DNA from: Niabella beijingensis
Lineage (GTDB): Bacteria > Bacteroidota > Bacteroidia > Chitinophagales > Chitinophagaceae
Length of the DNA: 64,000 nucleotides
Direction: 5' to 3'
Assembly (NCBI RefSeq): GCF_020034665.1
Contig: NZ_JAIQDI010000002.1
Span: forward strand, 2,232,001 to 2,296,000
Position 1 is the first letter of the stretch; every line of letters begins with the position of its first letter. The position numbers and the translations under genes are program-made. Shown here in pieces: positions 34,793 to 45,500 of the stretch. The notes beneath the pieces were generated by a model. That model was not told where the DNA came from. It searched no databases and saw nothing but the letters and a program-made list of their open reading frames with translations.

Positions 34793-37700
34793 TTAAAACT
34801 GTATTTTAAGACCGGCTGAATAGAATTTAGATCTGGGATAAGAGGCATAATCCAGCGAAGGCATCAGGTCCCCAAATCCTCCCTGTCTTGTATTTACTTC
34901 AGGATCGTAACCACTGTATTTGGTTTGAATCCACAGGTTTTTGCCACTGACGAATAGGGTCACACCCCTGATACCAGAGCGTTTCAGCCAGGAACTACCC
35001 AGGTCATAGGACAGTGTGATATCGCTCAATCTGATAAAAGACCCGTCTTCTATCCAATCCGAAAGCATTAATAACTCTTCACTGCTTCCCGGCATGCGGT
35101 AGGTATTGCCGGGATTACCCGCTTCGAACAATGCCCCTGAAGACATATCGTACAGCGACGGCCGCCAGGCACCGGCAATGCCTTTGGTCATATTACCGGT
35201 ATTTCTGCCGGATTCCAGCGAAACACGATTAGCATTATAGATCTTATTACCATAGCTGTACTGGAACACCATATTTAAGCTGAATCCGCGATACGACCAG
35301 TAGTTGGTGATACCCCCCATAAAGGTAGGCTGGCCCAATCCGAGTATTACCCTGTCTTCGGTATTAATAATGCCATCGCCATTCTGATCAATAAAGCGCC
35401 GCGTGCCGGGTCTGATACTATTAATATCCTGCCCGTTAATAACCGTTAATCCCGATGCGAGAATTTCGTCCCTCGATTGCCAGATACCGTTGGTCTGGTA
35501 CCCAAACCACTGGCCGATGGGTTGTCCGTTGCGTATAATAGCGGTTGTACCAATACCAGGTACTACACCTGGGTCAAGTCCAAGGTCTGCGCCTATTTCT
35601 ATTGCTTTCGACCGGTTAAATCCAATATTGGCGTCGATGTTCCAGGTAAATTTTGTTTTCTTGAATATAGCTGCATTGATGCTGGCTTCTACCCCGCTGT
35701 TTCGAATAGAGCCGAGGTTCGTCCAGGTAGATCGATAACCACTATAACCCGGTGTTATTTTTTGTATCAGCAGATCCCTGGTTGTTTTGCTGTACCATTC
35801 AACTGTCAGATTCAGATTATTATCAAAAAGCCCCAGATCGAGCCCTGTGTTTACCTGTGTGGTAGTTTCCCATTTCAGGGAAGTGTTCTCAGGTCTTTCT
35901 ACAATCACACCATAGTCGGGTGTTTTACCATCCATTGGCGAAAAATAAGTTCCGATAGTAGAAAGCGTAAGATAAGACGGGATGGAAGTATTACCACTCT
36001 GACCGATACTTGCTCTTAGCTTAAGATTGCTTACGGAGCGAAGATCTTTCATAAAATTTTCATCAGATATACGCCAGGCCAGTGCTGCAGAAGGAAAATA
36101 GGCCCATTTATTATCGCGGCTGAATCGCGAGGAGCCATCTGCCCTGAAAGTTGCCGTAGCCAGATATTTACCTTTATAAGCATACTCTAACCGGCCCAAG
36201 AAAGACGCCATGCTCCATTGGGTAATATTGTAAGTTGGTATAATGGGTACTTTACCATTTTGCAGGCCATAAACACCCAGCAGCTCCACATCGTAGTCCT
36301 GATTCTCAGCTGTAACCAGGTTTAGTTTGCTTTGTTCAAATGTAGCGCCGGCTACGCCATTAAAGCTGTGGTCTTTTCCTATACGGCCTTTATAATACAA
36401 CAGGTTTTCATTCATGAACCGGTTGGTACTACCTCTTGACAAGTAAGCCCTGCCGTTAAACCGGGAACCGGCAGATGTAAATTTGGGATAATACGCATCA
36501 GTATTAACGCTATTGCTGGTAAAATTTCCCGTAGTTCTGAAGCTGAAGTTTTTGGAGATCGTCCAATCCAACGCCAGCCGCGTCAACCAATCTGCTACCG
36601 ATTTTTTATTGGTTATATTTTTCGCCAAAGAATAAGGATTGGTGGTAATAAAGCCTTCTGCATCCGCATTATCTTCCTCATCTGTAAATGTTAAGGGTTG
36701 TACCGGAGGTTTAGCTAGCATACTCGATATGATAGCATTGGAAGTCATACCTCCGTTTAACGAATTAGCGAGGAAGCCGTTCGTTTCGCTTTTTGTATAG
36801 GCAATATTGGTGCTGATATTGATACCCTGTGCCAGTTTTTGCTGGAAATTAAACCTTCCGTTATATCTTCTGTAACCACTATATACTACCAGCCCTCCCT
36901 GGTCGAGGTACCCTCCCAAAAATGAGAACTTGGTATCTTTTGTGCCACCGGTCATATTGATCCTGTAGTCTTGTGTAGTACTGTTCTGAAACATTGCTCT
37001 TTGCCAGTCTGTATTAATACTATCAGGGCTCGCATAACTTTGCCAGTTCGCATAGGTTTGATCTAATGCGACTCCCCAGAAATTACCCGGAGTACCTAAG
37101 GGACTGTCGCGGAAATAAGTATATCCCGGCTGCACAGAGGCAGGTTTGTCGGGATCGTTCGCATCTGCCGGCGTAAAAAGATAACCGGTAGCCAGAAACC
37201 TGGCATGTGCATATTCCGGGGCATTGAGTACTCCAAACATATGACCAGGTTTTTGAAATGCCATATTAGCATATAACTCCAGCCTTGTTTTACCGGCTTT
37301 CCCGCTTTTGGTGGTAATCAAAATAACACCATTAGCTCCGCGGGCACCGTACATAGCAGTTCCGGATGCATCTTTCAAAATATCAACGGATTCAATATCG
37401 CCCGGGTTAAGATTATTCATATCATCCTGAAACACGCCGTCAACAACAAATAAAGGAGTGGTGCCACCGCTGATAGAGCTGGCGCCCCTGATGCGGATCG
37501 TATTCTCAGATCCGGGGGTTCCGTCGTTTTGAGTAATCTGAACGCCTGCAGCTTTTCCTTTGAGCGCGTCAGCCAGAGATAACAATGTTCTGTCAGACAG
37601 GGCTTCGGTAGCTACAGAAGACACTGAGCCTGTGAGGTCTCTTTTACGGGCCTTACTATACCCGATCACTACAATATCGTCGAGCGCATTCTTTACCGGT

Positions 37701-38026
37701 TTCATGCGGATAAGCAGGCTGTTTTTTTCATTTGCTAAAACGAAATAGCTGGTCAAAGAATCAGGTTGAAAGCCCACATGATCGAAATAAATATTATACC
37801 GCTGCTTTACGTTCAGGTTCTGAAGCAGGAAGCTTCCCTGCATATCGGCCACAATACCTTTTTTCTCTTTTGTTGATATATTTTCGATAGTGATCGTTGT
37901 ACTGGAGAGTACTTCTCCCGACTCGGAAAGCACTTTTCCTGATACATTAACAGATTGGGCAAGTAGTAAATGGCCGGAACAACTTAAAAATACAGGCAAT
38001 AACAATCGTGAGGCAAATCGTCTCAT
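34793..38026 (-). CDS. SusC/RagA family TonB-linked outer-membrane transporter (second SusCD pair)
   Basis: 1077-residue TonB-dependent barrel. Signal peptide 1-23 (HLLLAQS), carboxypeptidase-D-like domain (about 25-115), IVVIGYSKARKRDLTGSVSS, plug motifs KAAGVQITQNDGTPGSENT and ILKDASGTAMYGARGANGV, and a barrel ending SAGLKIQF. It is the import channel of the large locus; the enzyme set suggests a mannose-containing, esterified glycan. Regulation is likely by the sigma/FecR pair just upstream, and the leader contains a hairpin and an AT-rich palindrome. Confidence 0.95.
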   Translation of the reverse strand: MRRFASRLLLPVFLSCSGHLLLAQSVNVSGKVLSESGEVLSSTTITIENISTKEKKGIVADMQGSFLLQNLNVKQRYNIYFDHVGFQPDSLTSYFVLANEKNSLLIRMKPVKNALDDIVVIGYSKARKRDLTGSVSSVATEALSDRTLLSLADALKGKAAGVQITQNDGTPGSENTIRIRGASSISGGTTPLFVVDGVFQDDMNNLNPGDIESVDILKDASGTAMYGARGANGVILITTKSGKAGKTRLELYANMAFQKPGHMFGVLNAPEYAHARFLATGYLFTPADANDPDKPASVQPGYTYFRDSPLGTPGNFWGVALDQTYANWQSYASPDSINTDWQRAMFQNSTTQDYRINMTGGTKDTKFSFLGGYLDQGGLVVYSGYRRYNGRFNFQQKLAQGINISTNIAYTKSETNGFLANSLNGGMTSNAIISSMLAKPPVQPLTFTDEEDNADAEGFITTNPYSLAKNITNKKSVADWLTRLALDWTISKNFSFRTTGNFTSNSVNTDAYYPKFTSAGSRFNGRAYLSRGSTNRFMNENLLYYKGRIGKDHSFNGVAGATFEQSKLNLVTAENQDYDVELLGVYGLQNGKVPIIPTYNITQWSMASFLGRLEYAYKGKYLATATFRADGSSRFSRDNKWAYFPSAALAWRISDENFMKDLRSVSNLKLRASIGQSGNTSIPSYLTLSTIGTYFSPMDGKTPDYGVIVERPENTSLKWETTTQVNTGLDLGLFDNNLNLTVEWYSKTTRDLLIQKITPGYSGYRSTWTNLGSIRNSGVEASINAAIFKKTKFTWNIDANIGFNRSKAIEIGADLGLDPGVVPGIGTTAIIRNGQPIGQWFGYQTNGIWQSRDEILASGLTVINGQDINSIRPGTRRFIDQNGDGIINTEDRVILGLGQPTFMGGITNYWSYRGFSLNMVFQYSYGNKIYNANRVSLESGRNTGNMTKGIAGAWRPSLYDMSSGALFEAGNPGNTYRMPGSSEELLMLSDWIEDGSFIRLSDITLSYDLGSSWLKRSGIRGVTLFVSGKNLWIQTKYSGYDPEVNTRQGGFGDLMPSLDYASYPRSKFYSAGLKIQF

Positions 38027-38048
38027 ACAATTTCTTTTTCAAATTAGA

Positions 38049-38084
38049 ATTTTAATTAAAATGATCCTGCGGTAAAAAGACCGC
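38049..38084 (-). promoter_or_regulatory. Leader hairpin and AT palindrome before second susC
   Basis: In the 94 bases between fecR and susC there is a 14-base perfect palindrome ATTTTAATTAAAAT (38049-38062) and a hairpin GCGGT-CTTTTT-ACCGC (38069-38084 as read on the minus strand). The upstream CCGCT (near 38110) could alternatively pair with AGCGG overlapping the hairpin's first arm. This may be an RNA leader element or an operator. Confidence 0.35.
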
Positions 38085-38120
38085 TAAATCGTTTTTGTAG
38101 CGACGGGCGCTAAAAGCGGC

Positions 38121-39176
38121 TTATCTTTTCTTTAGATAAAGCGAATCGTTTCTTTTTTCATACATCAAATTATTTAGCTCGCAAATCGATTTCATAATAA
38201 CATCCAGTGAGTCGCGGTAGAAGATCGTTCCGGTTATATTATAACGCATGATGTGCGGATCATCAGCCACTATCTTTACATTATACCGGTCTTCCAGCTT
38301 GGCAAAAACATTCTTCAATGTTGTATTGGTAAATTCGATGCTGTGTGTGGAAGATTTGATCCGGTTTAAGCGATCGGCATAGCTGTCGCTTGCTTTAACA
38401 GCAGGTTTCAAGCTGGTGGCAGGCCTCTTCTCTTCCGTACTATTCGATACTGCCACTTTGCCTGTTTTCTTATTAATAGAACAGGTTTGTCCCGGACGTA
38501 AATAAACCGGCTCCATTGCAAACCGGCTATCGCCCGAATAAATCATGACCTTTCCTTCTGTGAGCGAAATACCCAGGGCATCCATTGCATCAAAATTTCT
38601 TACCCAGAACCGGGTTCCCAAAGCCCTGGTAGCAATACCGTTTGATAGCACCTCAAAAGGTCTTTTTTTATCATGAAACACTTTAAAATAAGCATCACCG
38701 GTTACCAGGTTGATCGTTCTGATCTCATTAAAATTCTTTTTATAGAAAATAGCAGCCTCTGGCCTCAAAACCACTTCAGATCCGTCAGGCAATGCATACA
38801 TCTGATTTTGTTGCGTTGTATTTTCTATACGTACTTCAGCAATCGCTGTTACCTGGCGGGGTTCGCTCTTTTTATTCTGACTCAAATAATACCATGCTCC
38901 CAAAATTGACATAAGTATTGCGGCAGCAACGGCTATTTTTCTGACAAACAATCTTACCACCGGGGCTTTTTTGCCCATTATAGTATTATACGTCCTCTCT
39001 TTCTGGCTTTCCGTACATCGCAGGATCTCATTCTCGTCTAAATCCTCACTAAACATAATCTTATCCAAAGCGTCAATATTTCCTTCCAGGTACCCAAAAG
39101 CCGCTTCAGCTTCCAGGTAATCACATTTATTGGACAAGAACTTTTCAACCAGCTTCTTATGTTCAGTATCGGCCAT
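38121..39176 (-). CDS. FecR family anti-sigma factor (second locus)
   Basis: 351-residue membrane anti-sigma factor. The cytosolic N-terminus (VEKFLSNKCDYLEAEAAFGYL) is followed by a membrane helix at about 77-94 (IAVAAAILMSILGAWYYL), the FecR domain (about 115-215, DGSEVVLRPEA, NLVTGDAYFKV, ALGTRFWV) and a DUF4974/STN-like domain at 280-350. It is 55 bases after the ECF sigma gene and before susC, the standard order. It should transmit substrate sensing by SusC to the sigma factor. Confidence 0.95.
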   Translation of the reverse strand: MADTEHKKLVEKFLSNKCDYLEAEAAFGYLEGNIDALDKIMFSEDLDENEILRCTESQKERTYNTIMGKKAPVVRLFVRKIAVAAAILMSILGAWYYLSQNKKSEPRQVTAIAEVRIENTTQQNQMYALPDGSEVVLRPEAAIFYKKNFNEIRTINLVTGDAYFKVFHDKKRPFEVLSNGIATRALGTRFWVRNFDAMDALGISLTEGKVMIYSGDSRFAMEPVYLRPGQTCSINKKTGKVAVSNSTEEKRPATSLKPAVKASDSYADRLNRIKSSTHSIEFTNTTLKNVFAKLEDRYNVKIVADDPHIMRYNITGTIFYRDSLDVIMKSICELNNLMYEKRNDSLYLKKR

Positions 39177-39231
39177 TTAATAGTAATTGTACGTATGAAA
39201 AATGAAAACTACCTACTGTCCTAAAAAAAAA

Positions 39232-39744
39232 TCAAGAAATGATTGCAAGTATTGCATAGAGGGCCAGGATTTTCCGAAGCTGCTGCAATGCCTTAAGCAC
39301 ATGATTATCAACCGTTTTTACGGATATATTCAATTGCGCTGCTATTTCCCTGTGAGAAAAACCTTCTACATAAGCCAGGGTAAATACTTTTTTTCTTGCA
39401 GGAGGTATTTGGTTAATAGCAGATCTAAGCGTGTCGGTAAGTTCCAGTTTATTGAGGTTAGACGCATCTAAAGAGAACTCTTTCATTTCCCTGATCAAAC
39501 GTCTTTGGTAAGCTTCTTTTCGCAGCCAGTCAATTAAAACCTGTTTGGCCTTCCGGTTTAACTGCAGTGCCAGCGGTAAGTCAAAGGTATAAGACTGACG
39601 GTACTCCCAAAACTTGATAAATGTTATCTGCGTTAAGTCCTGTGAGATTGCAGCACTACTGGTCTTTCTAAAAAAACCGGTGTATATTTTATCATAATAC
39701 TGTTCGAAAACAGTTTTAAAATATTCCTCATCGAAGACTTGCAT
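39232..39744 (-). CDS. ECF RNA polymerase sigma factor (second locus)
   Basis: 170-residue FecI-like sigma factor. Region 2 contains YYDKIYTGFFRKTSSAAIS and QDLTQITFIKFWEYR; region 4 contains IPPARKKVFTLAYVEGFSH and the helix-turn-helix IAAQLNISVKTVDNHVLKAL. I chose ATG 39744; a TTG lies two codons upstream. It heads the large glycan locus. FecR (39176) is its likely partner. Confidence 0.93.
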   Translation of the reverse strand: MQVFDEEYFKTVFEQYYDKIYTGFFRKTSSAAISQDLTQITFIKFWEYRQSYTFDLPLALQLNRKAKQVLIDWLRKEAYQRRLIREMKEFSLDASNLNKLELTDTLRSAINQIPPARKKVFTLAYVEGFSHREIAAQLNISVKTVDNHVLKALQQLRKILALYAILAIIS

Positions 39745-40873
39745 TACCAATATGAATGTTTATAAGCTTAACGCAATCAGTTGTGTATTGGTGTGATAGA
39801 ACTTAATAAGCCGATTTCAAAGAAATCACTTTTTAAGCATTCGTCAAAAAGAATTTGCGAATCTGCACCAACAACCTATGACAGCTTTTAATGATTCCTT
39901 TAAGAATTTCGAGATATATTATGCCTGTTCATTCTTATGGTTAAAAATACGTCCAATCAATTTTAATGGTACGCAGGTTACAGGATGATCTGTAATCTAC
40001 TTTGATATACCCTATCAGAATATATTTCCCATGCAATGTAACAAAAAAAAACTTTACGGGTCTTGCAATCTGTAGCTGGGGCTTAAATTCTTCATCTTAA
40101 TACTTTGCACCTGAAAAATGATGTTTACGGCTCAGAAATAAGACTGCGGGCTTTTCCCGGCCTGGATTTGTTCAGTTTTGGATAGTTGCTTTTCCACTAA
40201 ACAAAAGCTTTTCGTAATGTGGTGCAATACACCCCTTCTTACACCTATCCGAGAAGGCATTCGTCAGCCAGATTTAGTACAGACTCGTGGCTTTTATTAG
40301 TATTATCAGACATAGTAGCTTCACGGGTTTTGGATGGCCGTAAGCGGCAATATCGCCCTAAATTTGCCTCCGGCAACTAACTTCTTTTACGTGACCTTTT
40401 GGCCTGCCCGGAACCTGGGTTGCGAAAATATATCAACCGGGAGCTCTTGCCGGGGAAATAAAAACAGATAATACTCCTGCTGCCATTGCCCGCGTACTTG
40501 CGAAAACCCGATACCCCGCCGGTTAAGGACGGACCTCATCAACAATTTGTCCTTAGCCGAAATCAGGTGGTGCGTCCCCAACTGACGGACTAGAAATCCT
40601 GAAAGGTTTTTATCTATAAACAAATGATACAGCAATCCTTTTTAATTCACCTAAACGCTCTTTAAACTCAGGTCTTTTTTTGTAGTCTTCAATGTATTCT
40701 ATATATTGTTCGCTGTCATTAATTAATGAAAGATCCCGTCCGGGGCTACCATTATCTTAATAATATCACCTGTAATGTCTTTTGTAAAGAACCGCAAAGT
40801 TTGGAAGGCCGGCATCAATTTCTCTTAACATTATTTTAATAAAGATTGTCTTTCTTTGTAATGTTAACAGTGT
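39745..40873 (-). other. 1.1-kb non-coding region with possible decayed coding fragments
   Basis: Lies between two divergent sigma-factor genes and probably carries both promoters. On the minus strand, about 40640-40830, two overlapping frames look like one broken gene: LRFFTKDITGDIIKIMVAPDG, then after a shift DLSLINDSEQYIEYIEDYKK and FKERLGELKRIAVSFVYR to a stop. The family is not recognised. An 82-codon frame at 40387-40635 follows but cannot be supported. The 39.75-40.38 kb part shows nothing clear. Confidence 0.3.
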
Positions 40874-41449
40874 ATGGCAATAAACATCCAGAACGATACT
40901 GAATTATGGAGACAAGTAAAGCAGGGCGACACTTCGTCCTTTTCGGATTTGTTTGAACGTTACTGGGATGAAATGTTTTCGATGGCTTACCGCAGGCTTG
41001 CCGATGAAGCTACAGCAAAAGATGTTGTACAGAATATCTTTATTCACGCTTGGGAAAACCGGCAGCAGATCACCCTTGAGGATACCTTAAGACCTTATCT
41101 ATTTACTGCTTTAAAATATAGTGTTATTCGCCATATTTACCGGGCGGCCAAAAAAGGCGTCACGGATTTACCATTATCTGTTTACAACCTGCCTGACGAA
41201 GCTGAACAAAAGCAGGATCATTACGAATTTGACACGTTAAAAGATAGAGTGCAATCGGAGATAGCTATCATGCCCGTCAGGATGCGGGAAGTTTTTACCC
41301 TCAGTTACGAACAGCAACTTTCCATCAGGGAGATAGCGTTGCGCCTGTCCATTTCCGAACAAACGGTTAAAAACCAATTGCACAATGCCCTTAAACGGCT
41401 TCGCTACCGCCTGCAAAACCAGGCGCTTTTCCTGCCCTTTATCCTGTAA
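40874..41449 (+). CDS. ECF RNA polymerase sigma factor (third locus)
   Basis: 191-residue FecI-like sigma factor. Region 2: SDLFERYWDEMFSMAYRRL and AKDVVQNIFIHAWENRQQI. Region 4: MPVRMREVFTLSYEQQLSI, then the helix-turn-helix IALRLSISEQTVKNQLHNAL. It heads a plus-strand unit with fecR, a TonB receptor and a lipoprotein, pointing away from the large glycan locus. Confidence 0.93.
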   Translation: MAINIQNDTELWRQVKQGDTSSFSDLFERYWDEMFSMAYRRLADEATAKDVVQNIFIHAWENRQQITLEDTLRPYLFTALKYSVIRHIYRAAKKGVTDLPLSVYNLPDEAEQKQDHYEFDTLKDRVQSEIAIMPVRMREVFTLSYEQQLSIREIALRLSISEQTVKNQLHNALKRLRYRLQNQALFLPFIL

Positions 41450-41545
41450 TCAACCCCTCCTTTTCAGAATTCACAATTCGGTAACATTGAAAGTATAGTA
41501 CTCCATGCCCCCACCGGTATGTATATAGCAGGAGGACTGTTATAT

Positions 41546-42502
41546 ATGAAACTTCACAGCCGGTTAAAACTACTTCGGTATTATTTACTTGGGAAGACAA
41601 ATGAAGACGAAAGCAGGTTTATTGATGATTGGTATCATTCGGTGGATGATACTAAGCCGATCGGACTTTGGCAGCAAGACGGTAAAAGAAACGCCATCAG
41701 GGGAAGCATCCAGGTCCGGATTTGGGAGCATATACATAACCCGGCTGGCTTGAAGATACTGCCCCTCCGTGAAAGGCTGATGGCTGCAGCCTGTATAGCG
41801 GCGCTGCTGATCGGCATTTACTGGCTTTTCCTGGCCGGCGGACGCATAGAGCCTGTACAGTATTTTACCGTAACGGCCCCTTTGGGTGAAATTAAGCAAA
41901 TACAGTTACCGGATAGTTCGCAGGTATGGCTGAAATCCGGTACCACACTGCAATACAGTTCCCAATACGGAAAACAAACCAGGAGCCTGGAATTGGTGGA
42001 AGGGGAAGCATTCTTTGCCGTACAAAAAGATAGCTCTAAACCATTTATTGTCAGGGCAGGCCAATTGGAAACGAAAGTACTGGGTACAGCCTTCAACATA
42101 CAGGCATACAGCGGCCGCCCGGCCGTACAGGTATGGGTCGAGCACGGGCGTGTGCAGATCAGCGATAGTACAAAAGTTCTAACAGAGCTATCAAAAGGGA
42201 GAAGATTGCAATGGCTCCGGGCAGACGGCAATTTCACTGTTGACAGCCTAGACTGGAAGCAAGCGTTGGCCTGGCAGAAAGGCATTTTGCTGCTGGAAGC
42301 GGCTTCCTTTTCTGAGCTAGCTTTTGAGTTAAAGGAAATTTATGGCGTAGTGGTAATTACGAACACCGCCAGTATTCGCAGTCAGCATTATGATGCTAAA
42401 TTCTTTATAAATAAGACTTCTATAAACGATATTATTGCCACCGTTGCGGAAGTGCATAGTATCCGGTACAAAATACAGGGAAATACAATCACATTATATT
42501 AA
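41546..42502 (+). CDS. FecR family anti-sigma factor (third locus)
   Basis: 318-residue anti-sigma factor. I chose ATG 41546 because an AGGAGG ribosome-binding sequence lies about ten bases upstream (41530-41535) and the alternative ATG at 41519 adds a non-homologous leader. N-terminal helices (LKLLRYYLLGKTNEDESRF), a membrane helix (LMAAACIAALLIGIYWLFLAG), the FecR domain (LPDSSQVWLKSGTTLQY, ELVEGEAFFAVQKDSSK, VLGTAFNIQ) and a C-terminal DUF4974/STN-like domain (ELAFELKEIYGVVVI) are visible. Gap from sigma 96 bases; 82 bases of structured sequence separate it from the receptor gene. Confidence 0.93.
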   Translation: MKLHSRLKLLRYYLLGKTNEDESRFIDDWYHSVDDTKPIGLWQQDGKRNAIRGSIQVRIWEHIHNPAGLKILPLRERLMAAACIAALLIGIYWLFLAGGRIEPVQYFTVTAPLGEIKQIQLPDSSQVWLKSGTTLQYSSQYGKQTRSLELVEGEAFFAVQKDSSKPFIVRAGQLETKVLGTAFNIQAYSGRPAVQVWVEHGRVQISDSTKVLTELSKGRRLQWLRADGNFTVDSLDWKQALAWQKGILLLEAASFSELAFELKEIYGVVVITNTASIRSQHYDAKFFINKTSINDIIATVAEVHSIRYKIQGNTITLY

Positions 42503-42504
42503 AA

Positions 42505-42576
42505 GCAAATCCCGTTACCAGCGGGATTTGCCAAACGTTTTGGTAATGCCATTTTTTGACGAAGCGACATTACCAG
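42505..42576 (+). promoter_or_regulatory. Two competing hairpins between fecR and TonB-receptor genes
   Basis: Hairpin 1 has a perfect 10-base stem, GCAAATCCCG (42505-42514) with CGGGATTTGC (42522-42531), loop TTACCAG. Hairpin 2 pairs TGGTAATG (42541-42548) with CATTACCA (42568-42575). The loop of hairpin 1 carries the same TTACCA as the second arm of hairpin 2, so the middle TGGTAA can pair with either. This geometry resembles an attenuator or switch. No strong U-tract follows hairpin 1, so a plain terminator is less likely. Confidence 0.55.
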
Positions 42577-42584
42577 TTTAAAAA

Positions 42585-45500
42585 ATGAATAATAAAGGTA
42601 TGAACAAAAAAACAAAAGGAAGACAACTCCCGACCAAACTAAGACCATTGTTGGCACTATGCTGCATAATATTGGCGGCACCCGGGCTAAAAGCCCAATC
42701 TCCCGAAAAAGTAAAATTATCCATCCGCTTTGCGGAGGTTACACTGGATGCCGCTATACGGCAATTGAAAGAGGCCAGTCCCGTAAATATCGCTTACGAT
42801 GCTAGTAAACTAAGGCTCTCACAATGGCGTATCTCCCCGAAAGAATTTAAACAGATTGCTTTATCGGAAATCTTACATTATTTATTACAGAGAGCGGATG
42901 TAGCTTATAAAGAGGTTGCCGGAGGAATTGTATTATTTGAGAAAAATAAACCTGCTGTTGCTCCCACGCCTCAAAAAGGACCGGGCAAGGTTAGCGGGAA
43001 GATCGTCGACGAAGAGAATGGGCAGCCTGTTAGCGGGGTAAGTATCTATATCGGAAATAAAGGAACGATATCGGATATCGACGGCGCTTTCAGCATCTCC
43101 CTGCCCGAGGGCGATTATACCGCCACTGTTAGTTTTGTGGGATACGGCAGCAAAGTGGTGAATGAGATCGAAGTAAAGAACAATACAGTCTCTACTTTGA
43201 ACCTGACCTTGAAAAGGGAAAAAGGACAATTGGCAGGCATAGTGGTGAGGGCTTCTGCAAAAAAAGAAAGTGTTGCCTCCTTATATGCCAGGCAAAAGAA
43301 AGCGCCGGGCATCAGCGATGGCATTAGTGCTGAGCAGATCGCCCGCACACCCGATAAGAATGTAGGAGAAGTATTGAAAAGGATCAGCGGCCTTGCTGCC
43401 ATGGATAACAAATACATCGTGGTAAGAGGACTGAGCGAACGTTATAATTCATCCTCCATCAACGGACAGATCATGCCAAGCACGGAGCTCAACAGGAAGA
43501 ATTTCAGTTTTGATATCATTCCCTCCAATCTCGTGGACCAGGTGATCGTTTATAAGACCATAACCCCCGATCAGAATGCAGAATTCGGGGGAGGTAACGT
43601 GAATGTAGAAACGAAGGCCATTCCCATCGCCGACTTCTTCAGCTTTTCGGCGGGCATCAGTGTGAATGATCAAACCACCGGAAAGAAATTCCTTTCCCAG
43701 GAACTGAGCAGCCGGGAATATTTCGGACTTCCTTCCAAAAGCAGGAATCTTTTAGGAAAACTGAATTGGAACAATACTACGGAGATCAGGAACCAGACAG
43801 AATGGAACGGGCTATCCGATGGCGGTTCTGCCTATGAGCTAAAAGATCCTTCACGTGTCAGCAATAACTGGTTGCCCTATGAACGCAAAGCACATCCATC
43901 ACAAAATTATCAATTAGCGCTGGGCCGCGTGATCCCTTTGAAGCAGGATCAGCGACTGGGAATTGTTGCATCTCTGAGTTACCGGAATACGCTGCAGACG
44001 CAGCGGGTGGCGCTAAACCGTGCTGGCTTCAATGATCCGAAGACGGGGCTCGTTATCGATAACGACAAAAGTTATGGCTTCACCACCAACACCGGCGCAT
44101 TGCTGGGCGTAGGCTATACTTCGCAACAGCATAAACTAAGCTTTCAATCCATGTATCTGGGATTGCTCAACCAGCAACTGATCATTGGAACAGGAGGCGA
44201 TCCTAATGCAACGGAAGACCTGGACATGATGAGCTATAATGACCTTACTACTTATACACGCTTATGGCAAAATCAATTGAAGGGGGAACATGCCGTCGGC
44301 AAAGCTGGTATCAAACTAGAATGGCTGGGCAGCTATACCCTGCTCGACAGGCACCGTCCGGACAATCACCAGATGCTGGCCTTGACAAACACCTCCGGTT
44401 TTTTCCCTTCCAGCGAATTTACCATCACCAGTCCGATGAGCAGTGGCATCAATGCGGGTGCATTGCGCTGGTGGAGCCGGGCATACGAAAAGAATTATAA
44501 CTGGGACTTCTCAATGGCTGTGCCCTTCCAGTTCATGCTGGGTAAACTGGCTATCAGCAATAGTTTCAAAACGGGTTATGCAGGATGGAGTAAAGACCGT
44601 CTTTTCTATGTACTGAATACAGGATCGGGGACATCAACCGAACTGTATCGCCCCATCGATGAAGTGTTTTCACCACAGGCTCCCTCCTTCGTTTTTAATA
44701 TCAGTCGCTTCTCGGACGATTTTAAAAGAAAGGCCCTTCTTCATGCTGGTTATGCAATGCTGGATACACGCATCGGTAGTAAGCTGAGACTGGTATGGGG
44801 GCTGAGGGGCGAATACTTTAATATGAATAAAGTGAACCAGGCGCTGGATCAATTGGAGAAATCCATCAATATCGACCGGGGTAAAGAAGTGGGTTATTAC
44901 GATCTCAGCATGTTGAAGAACCGTGAACCGAGCCTCAATATCTTCCCTTCCGCCAACCTGACTTATACCCTTACTCCGAAAATGAGTGTGCGACTGGCCT
45001 ATTCCAAATCCATCATCCGCCCCGATCTCAGGGAAATGGCATATATGCGTGAATATGATTTTGAACTAGGAGGTATTTTCGAAAGCAATATCGTAAAATC
45101 ATCCACCCTCGATAATTACGACCTGCGTTATGAATGGTATCCCGGTCCGGGCGAGATCATTTCTGCATCGCTGTTTTATAAAAAGATCCATTACCCCATG
45201 GAGATTGTGGAATTCGATGGTGTGAATAAGAGTTACCAGATTAAAAATAATAAAGAAGCGAGGAACAAAGGATTTGAAATAGAAGTACGAAAATCGTTTA
45301 CATTTACCGGCGCACCTGTTTTGAACGGGCTGACGGTATATGGAAACTTCACTTACCTCGAGGCCGCTCTCACTCCGATGGATATCAGTCTCAATGAATT
45401 GAGCCCGGATGACCCCACAAAGATCATATATATAGAAAAAACAGGACCGGATCAAAAACGTCCGCAACAGGGCGCCAGTAATCATATGTACAATACCGGT

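Noticed and set aside
34774..34848. Longer N-terminus for the second SusD
   Set aside because: It would begin inside susC and bury the lipoprotein signal; ATG 34773 fits the signal peptide.
40387..40635. 82-codon minus-strand frame
   Set aside because: No domain or start signal; could be part of a decayed gene but cannot be supported.
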